NCBI GenBank assembly: GCA_031292515.1
Contig: JARLGZ010000278.1
Coordinates: 81,891 to 122,582, forward strand
DNA from: Puia sp.
GTDB taxonomy: Bacteria > Bacteroidota > Bacteroidia > Chitinophagales > Chitinophagaceae
Length of the DNA stretch: 40,692 bases
Direction of reading: 5' to 3'
Part shown: one piece after another, positions 35,018-40,692 of the stretch
How the letters are laid out: every line of letters begins with the position of its first letter
Numbering within the stretch: the first letter of the stretch is position 1
Made by a program: the position numbers and the translations under genes
The notes under the pieces: generated by a model
The model's input: the letters and a program-made list of their open reading frames with translations, nothing else
Told to the model about the DNA's origin: nothing
The model's database searches: none

Positions 35018-35172
35018 CACAACTTCCGAAGAACGATTGCCCACCTTAAGCTCACTTGAGATTAACTGCCGGGAGGCTATACATTCGATTACACGACGGT
35101 GCTGCAGATCGCTCCGTCAGACAAGGATCTCTCTTGTCAAATAAAACATTTATCAAATAAAACAAATTATAT

Positions 35173-35742
35173 ATGAGTAACAGAATCTTATCGATCGGCG
35201 CAAAGTTTCCCGCTTTTAAGAAGAAAGCGGCGGTATCTATCGAAAAAGGAAAAGAGTTCGTCGAGCTGACGCAGGAGTATGGCAGCGCGGAGGGCAAATG
35301 GACGGTAATGTTCTGGTGGCCCAAAGATTTCACCTTTGTTTGTCCCACGGAGATTGCCGAATTCAACAGGAAATTTAGTGATTTCAGCGATCGGGACACA
35401 GTTGTAATCGGCGCTTCCACGGATTCAGAGTTCGTGCATGCCGCCTGGAGAAGAGATCATGCCGACCTGCGTGATCTTAAATTTCCGATGCTGGCGGATA
35501 CTTCCAAATCGCTCGCCGAGGAACTGGGTATACTCGATACGGAAGAAAAAATCGCCTATCGCGCTACTTTTATCATCGACCCCCAGGGTATTATCCGCTG
35601 GGTGAGCGTATATGACCTGAATGTCGGGCGTAGCGTGCAGGAAGTCATCCGGGTATTGGACGCCTTGCAGACCGACGAACTGTGTCCCTGTAACTGGAAC
35701 AAGGGAGAAGAGACCCTGACTGAGCAGTTGAGCCTTAACTAA
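35173..35742 (+). CDS. ahpC: Peroxiredoxin, AhpC/Prx1 type
   Basis: 189 residues, one thioredoxin-fold domain. The peroxidatic cysteine is Cys57 in FTFVCPTEIAEFN with Trp-rich VMFWWPKD before it; the resolving cysteine is Cys171 or Cys173 in ELCPCNWNKGEETL. DRDTVVIGASTDSEFVHAAWRRD and RATFIIDPQGIIRWV are standard for 2-Cys peroxiredoxins of the AhpC class, which reduce H2O2 and organic peroxides in the cytosol. The ahpD-like gene follows about 100 bp downstream, a pairing known from mycobacteria, where AhpD reduces AhpC; no ahpF is seen. The OxyR-like operator and activator-type promoter upstream point to induction by peroxide. Confidence 0.94.
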   Translation: MSNRILSIGAKFPAFKKKAAVSIEKGKEFVELTQEYGSAEGKWTVMFWWPKDFTFVCPTEIAEFNRKFSDFSDRDTVVIGASTDSEFVHAAWRRDHADLRDLKFPMLADTSKSLAEELGILDTEEKIAYRATFIIDPQGIIRWVSVYDLNVGRSVQEVIRVLDALQTDELCPCNWNKGEETLTEQLSLN

Positions 35743-35790
35743 GGGTTGTTCAATTATCCGATGAACGGGTTCGGGCTATTATCTTCTTTA

Positions 35791-35830
35791 ACCGGCCGGC
35801 TCGCTGTTTTGAGCCGGTCGGTCATTTTTT
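35791..35830 (+). terminator. Intrinsic terminator between ahpC and ahpD
   Basis: Stem ACCGGCCGGCTC with GAGCCGGTCGGT (12 pairs, one G-U) and an 8-nt loop, followed by CATTTTTT. It lies about 50 bp past the ahpC stop and would lower or stop read-through into ahpD. Confidence 0.8.
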
Positions 35831-35843
35831 AATAATTTATCAT

Positions 35844-36455
35844 ATGAGTGAAACAGCAAGTCTTCAACCGGCGATACAAAACGAGACCTTTCAGCATTTA
35901 CTCCGGGATCTCGAAATAACCGGCTATATACCTTCCGCGAACGCGCAGGCCCTGCTGGCCGTCGATGCCCGCTATATAAAAGATCTGAAGATCAACTTCG
36001 GCAATGTTTTGAATAATACGCAATATCTCAATCGCAAAGAGGCTTTACTGCTTGCGCTGGCCGTATCGGTGAATGAAAAATCCGAATTGCTCAGGGCTTC
36101 GCTGGCGGGATTGGCAAAACAGGCGGGGGCTTCTGACGTGGAGATTGCGGAAATTGTGGCCTGTACTTCCCTGATGAATACGAATAATGTATTTTATCGT
36201 TTTCGTCATTTTATGCAAAAAGACTTCTATTCCAATCAGCCTGCCGGTATAAAAATGAGCATCATGGTCAACCCGGCCCTCGGAAAAGAATTTTTCGAAC
36301 TGGTCAGCCTGGTCGTCTCATCCATCAACGGGTGTGAAATGTGCGTCAGTTCGCATGAGAAGTCGGTTCTGCAACACAACAGTTCCGAATCGCGGATTTT
36401 TGAGGCCGTGAAGCTGGGAGCTGTCATAAAGGGGCTTTTGACGGTTCTCTCCTGA
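35844..36455 (+). CDS. ahpD: AhpD-like alkylhydroperoxidase / carboxymuconolactone decarboxylase family protein
   Basis: 203 residues, all-helical CMD/AhpD fold. The active-site motif is NGCEMCVSSHEKSV: Cys164-x-x-Cys167 with His171, the AhpD CxxC-x3-H arrangement that makes a disulfide-based reductase for AhpC. VNEKSELLRASLAGLAKQAGASDVEIAEIV and MNTNNVFYRFRHFM are family-typical, and the last helix has RIFEAVKLGAVIKGLLTVL. It likely reduces oxidised AhpC with electrons from a lipoamide or thioredoxin system encoded elsewhere. A strong terminator separates it from ahpC, so its level may be lower or it may have its own promoter; none is evident in the short gap. The gene symbol rests on motif and context. 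Confidence 0.9.
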   Translation: MSETASLQPAIQNETFQHLLRDLEITGYIPSANAQALLAVDARYIKDLKINFGNVLNNTQYLNRKEALLLALAVSVNEKSELLRASLAGLAKQAGASDVEIAEIVACTSLMNTNNVFYRFRHFMQKDFYSNQPAGIKMSIMVNPALGKEFFELVSLVVSSINGCEMCVSSHEKSVLQHNSSESRIFEAVKLGAVIKGLLTVLS

Positions 36456-36496
36456 TGAGTGACGATATCTCCGGAAAATTGATGTCTTTTACGAAT

Positions 36497-36526
36497 AAGG
36501 GCCGCCCGCAAACCGGGCCGGCCCTT
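36497..36526 (+). terminator. Hairpin terminator after ahpD
   Basis: GC-rich stem (left AAGGGCCGCCCG, right its complement with one bulged base) and loop CAAAC, about 40 bp past the ahpD stop. The tail is TCCTGATT, not a strong U-tract. It separates the ahp operon from the convergent minus-strand genes. Confidence 0.6.
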
Positions 36527-36591
36527 TCCTGATTCCCCCTTTCTCATCCATGCTTGTATTCTCATTCCTGTATTCCCCGGCCCGATAGCTG

Positions 36592-37407
36592 TCAAACCCT
36601 TCGGATGCGCGGCCGGATCCGGGAGCCGACCGTTTCCTCTTCTTTTTTCGTCCTGGCGGTCTCCGTTTCTTCTACGGCCTCGCTCTGCTGTTGCGATTGG
36701 GCATCCGCAGTGTCTCCCGGCGTGTTCACTTTTAACGCTTCCCGCCTGGTTCTTTTCAGGCTGTTGTTATAGAGATTGATCGTCTTATAACGGGCATTGG
36801 CTTCGATGAACATCTTCTCGGCTCTCCCGTTTCTTTCGAAGGTGACGGGCTGCAGGTTGCCCCTTTGCAGCGACCGGATCAGGAGAGCCCTGTTGCCTTC
36901 CGGATGAAGCTCCTTGATCGGATATCTTTCAAGTGTCTTCTCCAGGTCATAGCCGTATTTCTCGGTATAGTGCCGGTACTTGTAGTTGTTATTATGGTCT
37001 TTTTCTTCAAAGTTGAGTTGTATCCATGCATTGTATTTCTGTCCTTCCTGGTTCGTAAGTTCCTTGTAGACATACCTGCCCTGCAAGAGGTTAAAGGCTT
37101 CTTTGCAGGTGACACCGGTTCCCTTGTTGATATAAAAGGTCTGTGCCTTGTCCTGATCAGGATCTTCCGTGTTTGTAAGCCTAACCTCATATTTATTAAA
37201 AAAATAGAGATCGGACTGATCGGATTTCCGGAAATGGAGGACGGCCTCCAGCCTCGTGCAGTCGTCGAAAAAGGCTTCGGCATCCAATTGGAACTCTTTT
37301 ACGCCCTTCTCTATCTGCTCAGCCAGTCGTTCCGTCTGCATGAGTTTGCTTTCAAAACCCAGGTATTTTATATTCTCTGATAAAAATGCAAAATTTTCTG
37401 TGTTCAT
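36592..37407 (-). CDS. Conserved Bacteroidota protein of the kind found in conjugative elements
   Basis: 271 residues, function unknown. NFAFLSENIKYLGFESKL, LHFRKSDQSDLYFFNKYEVRL, AQTFYINKGTGVTCKEAFNLLQGRYV and YNAWIQLNFEEKD resemble, from memory, hypothetical proteins carried with conjugative or mobilisable elements of Bacteroidota; YPIKELHPEGNRALLIRSLQRGN fits the same group. The last ~60 residues are low-complexity and charged (Gln/Glu/Thr, then basic RIRPRIRRV). No signal peptide, so likely cytosolic. It is the last gene of a minus-strand cluster that includes a TraN-like gene, 84 bp apart. No integrase, relaxase or coupling protein is near, so the element is incomplete or the genes were kept for another use. 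Family name not certain. Confidence 0.75.
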   Translation of the reverse strand: MNTENFAFLSENIKYLGFESKLMQTERLAEQIEKGVKEFQLDAEAFFDDCTRLEAVLHFRKSDQSDLYFFNKYEVRLTNTEDPDQDKAQTFYINKGTGVTCKEAFNLLQGRYVYKELTNQEGQKYNAWIQLNFEEKDHNNNYKYRHYTEKYGYDLEKTLERYPIKELHPEGNRALLIRSLQRGNLQPVTFERNGRAEKMFIEANARYKTINLYNNSLKRTRREALKVNTPGDTADAQSQQQSEAVEETETARTKKEEETVGSRIRPRIRRV

Positions 37408-37491
37408 AACAAAAGATTTAATAATTAATAAATAGGTACAATGAAACGAGCCGTCAGAAGCCAGGGATCGTAAAAAGAGAACCGCAAATCC

Positions 37492-38070
37492 TTATACGAA
37501 GCGTGCATGGAGCAGGGGATGCTTGCGCATTTTCAACCGCAGGTGTCTTCCGCCGTGTTTTTCAAACAAATCGATGTCCAGGTGCCGCTTGCCGGACAAC
37601 ACAAATTTCGGCAGGACGAAAACGCATAGATCCCTGTTTTGCGCACGGATCGTCTTCGTATCACCATAAACATAGACGGGTGTTACCGCTTCCTCGCCCG
37701 TCTCCTGCCGGTTGCTGCGAATGACAAACCGCACGCTGTCGACGAGGTAATCCTTGTCCGATCGATTGATCAGCAGAAGCTTCACAAAAATGAGGTCCCC
37801 TCTGCCGTACACGCCATCCACCTGTAACAACATCCGGTAGTTCCAGGCAAGGAGCGAATAGATCCGTCTTCTGTCACCGGCTACCCGCTCACAGGCGCTT
37901 CTGACGGGTGTTTCGCTTGCGAATAAAGCCGTTCTCTGTATCGGCAGCGAGTCCGTGCACAGGATAGGGGCGGGGTTTCTGTAACGAAGACAAGCCTGGG
38001 CGGCCCATCCATTTTGCAGGGCTAACCAAAGAAGCCCTGCAAACATTCCGTGTTTTTTTCTCATACGCAA
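37492..38070 (-). CDS. TraN-like (DUF4138) conjugal transfer protein, short
   Basis: 192 residues. N-terminal signal-like stretch (KKHGMFAGLLWLALQNGWAAQA), then a DUF4138-like beta domain: VYGRGDLIFVKLLLINRSDKDYLVDSVRFVIRSNRQ, TPVYVYGDTKTI, and CVFVLPKFVLSGKRHLDIDLFEKHGGRHL. The ending NGGRHL-like motif and FxLPKFxxxxKKxLxI pattern are what TraN of Bacteroides conjugative transposons show. Those proteins usually have about 300 residues, so this one lacks much of the N-terminal part. TraN normally sits in the outer-membrane side of the mating apparatus. Here it stands without other tra genes, between an unknown 122-residue protein and a mobile-element-type protein. It could be a remnant or a domesticated copy. 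Confidence 0.72.
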   Translation of the reverse strand: MRMRKKHGMFAGLLWLALQNGWAAQACLRYRNPAPILCTDSLPIQRTALFASETPVRSACERVAGDRRRIYSLLAWNYRMLLQVDGVYGRGDLIFVKLLLINRSDKDYLVDSVRFVIRSNRQETGEEAVTPVYVYGDTKTIRAQNRDLCVFVLPKFVLSGKRHLDIDLFEKHGGRHLRLKMRKHPLLHARFV

Positions 38071-38102
38071 AGTTTAAAGGTGAAAAAATAAAAATGCTTC
38101 TC

Positions 38103-38471
38103 TCACCCGACCTCCTTCCACAACGAGATCAGGTCCTCTGTGTCCAGGTGAAAGAAGCAATAGGTTTCGATTTCCCTGACAATAAAATTGTTGATGGCAA
38201 TGCGGTAAGCGTGGGACCCGAACCTGCCAGTCCGGCTCAGAAGATCCGCCAACAGCCTGCATGTGTCTTTTTTTTCCCGGCCTTCGGCGGCGGCCCTTAT
38301 AACCAGAGACCGGATCTCATTCGTCAACCGTCTGGCCATCAAAAATAAGGCGGCGGCGTCCTCTGCTCCGGGTTGGGGCTGATGGAGGCTGTCCGGTACG
38401 GGAATCCGCCTCCCATGCGCAGACAGCAGGCGCTTTAAACCGGGAAAATGGTTATGTACGGCAAACGGCAT
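38103..38471 (-). CDS. Unknown 122-residue protein beside the TraN-like gene
   Basis: Not recognised. 122 residues, mostly helical and charged, without signal peptide or membrane segment. Two parts can be seen: an N-terminal Pro-rich region (PVPDSLHQPQPGAEDAA) and a helical C-terminal region (LTNEIRSLVIRAAAEGREKKDTCRLLADLL, then NNFIVREIETYCFFHLDTEDLISLW). It lies 32 bp upstream of the TraN-like gene on the same strand, so the two are probably co-transcribed, and it opens the three-gene cluster. The spacing and lack of a better frame support it as real. It may be an accessory transfer or regulatory protein; no function should be assumed. Confidence 0.55.
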   Translation of the reverse strand: MPFAVHNHFPGLKRLLSAHGRRIPVPDSLHQPQPGAEDAAALFLMARRLTNEIRSLVIRAAAEGREKKDTCRLLADLLSRTGRFGSHAYRIAINNFIVREIETYCFFHLDTEDLISLWKEVG

Positions 38472-38646
38472 AACAGTTGATTTAACTCAGGACGACAGGC
38501 GCAAATAAGCCGGAAGCCGGCGGTCTCCGCAGCCCCCGACTGATTGACGCTCCCTGTGTCCATAAGAAGGTAGACGTTAAAAATAAAAATGGATTCGAAA
38601 AACAAAACGAACAGGACGAAATTACGGCGAAGTATATCCTAAAATA

Positions 38647-38663
38647 TTGATATTTGTCATCAA
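38647..38663. promoter_or_regulatory. Palindrome TTGAT-N7-ATCAA near the Crp/Fnr gene
   Basis: Five-base half-sites like those of Fnr but with a 7-bp rather than 4-bp spacer. It lies between the Crp/Fnr-type gene and the start of the TraN cluster, about 175 bp upstream of the latter. Possible binding site of the neighbouring regulator; weak evidence. Confidence 0.25.
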
Positions 38664-38694
38664 AAAAAATCAGGCCTTGACAAATGTCATTAAA

Positions 38695-39273
38695 TCAGGA
38701 ATGGCCTATCCTGATTTTTGCCTTGATCCGGCTGAATGTCTCGGCAGTTATACCCAGGTGGGAGGCTATCAGGACCGCGGGCACACGTCTAAGAAGATCG
38801 GCATGATGTTTAAGCATGTAGCAATACCGGTCCGTGGCACTCTGCATCCGCAGCGAATAAGCCCTGCGTTCGCTCAGGGCATAATACTGCTCGGTCAACA
38901 CGCGACCGATAAAATTGAATTCTGTATAGTGACGATAGATATGCTGCAGTTCTATATAACTGATATAATAGACCTCGGAGTCTTCCAGCGCTTCTATCTT
39001 CTCGTAGCTGGGGACTTGTCCGAAGAAGCTTTCAACGGATACGACGAGGTCCCCTTCCTTCATGAACCAGGAAGTGACTTCTTTCCCGTCTTTCATATAG
39101 ACGCCCCGGAACAATCCTTGTTTGACGAAATAGATATTCCCGCAGACCTGGTTGAATTTCAGTAAAAGATCTTTTTTCGCGACCTTTTTTTCCTTGATGT
39201 GATCAAATAGAAATTGTCGCAGCCCATTCGACAGCGGATAGATGATATTAAATTTGCGTACTAGTTCGACCAT
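38695..39273 (-). CDS. Crp/Fnr-family transcriptional regulator
   Basis: 192 residues. N-terminal cyclic-nucleotide-binding-like beta-roll (LLLKFNQVCGNIYFVKQGLFRGVYMKDGKEVTSWFMKEGDLVVS), the long dimer helix, and a C-terminal winged helix with VPAVLIASHLGITAETFSRIKAKI, the standard recognition pattern of Bacteroidota Crp/Fnr proteins. The roll lacks the PRxSS-like phosphate-binding signature of cAMP-binding Crp, and no Cys cluster for an iron-sulfur centre is seen, so the effector is unknown. Such short forms are common in Bacteroidota and often sense unknown small molecules. It lies upstream of the TraN-like cluster on the same strand, 223 bp away, and might control it. Confidence 0.9.
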   Translation of the reverse strand: MVELVRKFNIIYPLSNGLRQFLFDHIKEKKVAKKDLLLKFNQVCGNIYFVKQGLFRGVYMKDGKEVTSWFMKEGDLVVSVESFFGQVPSYEKIEALEDSEVYYISYIELQHIYRHYTEFNFIGRVLTEQYYALSERRAYSLRMQSATDRYCYMLKHHADLLRRVPAVLIASHLGITAETFSRIKAKIRIGHS

Positions 39274-39394
39274 AGAAAAAGACTGCTACCGAAAGGTAAC
39301 AAAATTTCTCCCGTCAAAGAATAAACGATCACTAGTGTAAACACTTATTCTGCATTGGAATTACAAGGTCGGTCCAATGCTTGCACGGATGTTC

Positions 39395-40435
39395 TCAGAA
39401 AGCAGTCTCCGGGTTTTCCAGTTCGGCCAGGTTACAGCAGCTCGGGGTGACGATGATATTGTTGCTGGCCTGCTTGAGATAGCCGACTACCAGGGCCTCT
39501 TCGGTACGTGAGGTATATTTTTTCGAGAATGGGATCTCGGTCTCCTGGATATGCTCGAATCCCGGATCGGCAACCTGTTGCTTTACCAGGATATTTTTTA
39601 GCGCAACGGCGCGACGGTTCTTTACACTGACCGTATTGGATACGCCGAATAATACCTGTGGTTTCGTCTCCAGCCCGATATTAAAGACATATTGCTCCAT
39701 CTCTTCAAAATCCAGGTTCTGGCAGTTGATATACAGACACCCGTCCCGGATCCCCATGACCTTGCCGCCATAGCGGTGGCCCTCGGAGACCGATTTGACA
39801 ATCACCTGGCCGTTCTCATGCTCCTTTAAAATAAAAGGGGTTTTTATGATGTTCTTGCTGCCATCCGTCTTCTGGTAGTAAAGAAAATAATTTCCCAAAT
39901 AATAGGTCTTTACGATCGACAAAGATGATTTTCCGGGGCCGGTTCCGGCGACGACGCTCTTTGCCAGGCTGTAGCCATATTGGTCCGTCTGCTTGTTCCG
40001 GTCCTTCTGCCAGGCTTCCCATTCCGAAAAAGGCACCTGCAGGAAGACGAGCAGGACATTGATCTTTACATATTTTGCGCTGCCGCTCTGCCAGTAACTT
40101 TGCAGGGTCTTGCCGCTGATCCAGCTGAAAACCTGGTATTCGCGAAGGTCTCCGAGATGTCTCGAAAAATCGTAGACATTGTTATGCCGGAGCCTGTGAA
40201 GATGCTTTTCCAACTGGGCTTTCCCGATGATGAGGTGCATCTCCGCCAGATCCGTATTGGCGATCACTTCCCGGCTGACCTGCTTGTTGATCACCCTGGC
40301 CACCAGGTTGAATTGGGTTCTTGTAAAATGATTCCAGTTCGGGTCTTTGCCTTTTCCCTTCAGCGCCGCGATCACTCCCGGATGGACTTCAATGGCTTTT
40401 TTGATCCTTTCTGAAAGAAACATGAGAATTTGCAT
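39395..40435 (-). CDS. Unknown protein, possibly an HTH-type regulator with a C-terminal sensor domain
   Basis: 346 residues, not recognised with confidence. Residues ~5-140 are helical (LSERIKKAIEVHPGVIAALKGK, FNLVARVINKQVS, ISGKTLQSYWQ ... VKINVLLVFLQVPFSEWEAWQ), a layout that could hold a helix-turn-helix. Residues ~175-330 are beta-rich with aromatic residues (YYLGNYFLYYQKTDGSKNIIKTPFILKEHENG, YGGKVMGIRDGCLYINCQNLDFEEMEQYVFNIG), resembling a small ligand-binding barrel. No signal peptide, membrane segment or catalytic motif. ATGs at 40435 and 40423 are both possible. It is separated by 121 bp from the Crp/Fnr gene and appears to be a stand-alone gene. A DNA-binding role is only a guess. 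Confidence 0.65.
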   Translation of the reverse strand: MQILMFLSERIKKAIEVHPGVIAALKGKGKDPNWNHFTRTQFNLVARVINKQVSREVIANTDLAEMHLIIGKAQLEKHLHRLRHNNVYDFSRHLGDLREYQVFSWISGKTLQSYWQSGSAKYVKINVLLVFLQVPFSEWEAWQKDRNKQTDQYGYSLAKSVVAGTGPGKSSLSIVKTYYLGNYFLYYQKTDGSKNIIKTPFILKEHENGQVIVKSVSEGHRYGGKVMGIRDGCLYINCQNLDFEEMEQYVFNIGLETKPQVLFGVSNTVSVKNRRAVALKNILVKQQVADPGFEHIQETEIPFSKKYTSRTEEALVVGYLKQASNNIIVTPSCCNLAELENPETAF

Positions 40436-40692
40436 TATGAAAATATATAATGTGAATTTTAAAATAGGTCAGAAAGGGACAGAAAAAGGGCAATTTTTTT
40501 GACTTGCCAATATACTAAATTTTGACCAAACTAACATATCTGATAATCAGTGATTAATTTATTTTTTTTTAAAAAGACACGACTTAATTTTTTATACATC
40601 TGACTTGGTGAAATTCATATTTCGAAAAAAACGGTTGCTTGCCTTTTATAGAGAGAGTTGCCTGCCATTTCCAGAAACTGCTTTTTCAAACC
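40436..40692. other. AT-rich window end
   Basis: 257 bp upstream of the unknown 346-residue protein, strongly AT-rich with runs of T and A. A minus-strand TATATTGG (one base off TAnnTTTG) may be its promoter. Nothing else was found; a neighbouring gene may begin beyond the window. Confidence 0.4.

Larger units (their letters stand above)
34727..35172 (+). other. Regulatory region and leader of the ahpC-ahpD operon
   Basis: 446 bp without a gene. It holds the OxyR-like site (34951-34986), the -7 element (35010-35017) and a ~150-nt leader. The leader has a small hairpin GACAAG/CTTGTC (35120-35138) and the 12-mer TCAAATAAAACA twice (35137-35148 and 35153-35164) just before the start codon. The tRNA-proximal part shows nothing clear. 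Confidence 0.6.

Overview
The window looks like a chromosome segment of a Bacteroidota bacterium, most likely of the Chitinophagaceae or a close relative. The signs are a giant secreted protein ending in a type IX secretion (T9SS) sorting domain, a PorT-like outer-membrane barrel, a DUF1080 lipoprotein next to a Gfo/Idh/MocA oxidoreductase, TraN-like conjugation genes of Bacteroidota type, A-rich translation starts with few Shine-Dalgarno sites, and promoter elements of the TAnnTTTG type. There is no rRNA and no recognisable IS element or CRISPR array. One tRNA (Cys, GCA) is present.

Left part (1-9.5 kb): the 3' end of a Gfo/Idh/MocA dehydrogenase and a DUF1080 lipoprotein (a likely 3-keto-glycoside pair), a fasciclin-domain protein, a THUMP/RlmL-like RNA methyltransferase, and a secreted Ntn-hydrolase acylase. 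On the minus strand follow a complete MlaE-MlaF-MlaD lipid transporter operon and an O-methyltransferase.

Centre (9.6-20.4 kb): a 2380-residue T9SS surface protein built from about ten related modules arranged as duplicated module pairs. After a divergent intergenic region with a tRNA-like palindrome come a secreted esterase and a GH20 hexosaminidase. The GH20 gene is broken by a 5-bp tandem duplication.

Signalling part (20.4-30.2 kb): an OmpA-type lipoprotein, an overlapping OmpR-type response regulator/histidine kinase pair, an orphan KdpE-like regulator downstream of an ammonium transporter, a PorT-like barrel, and a TPR histidine kinase with a LuxR-type regulator. The same 11-bp tandem direct-repeat array lies upstream of both the OmpR-type regulator and the OmpA-like gene, which suggests a small local regulon.

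Right part (30.5-40.7 kb): two tandem paralogous secreted proteins, each with exactly ten 8-residue [IVL]NPxxNxx units followed by a W-[NT]-G-repeat domain. I cannot assign these to a family, and they are the best candidate here for something undescribed. Then come an MFS transporter, a vanadium-haloperoxidase/PAP2-like lipoprotein with cysteines at motif positions, tRNA-Cys, and an AhpC-AhpD peroxide-defence pair behind an OxyR-like operator and a TATATTTG promoter. Three minus-strand genes with conjugation-type relatives, a Crp/Fnr regulator and an unrecognised protein end the window.
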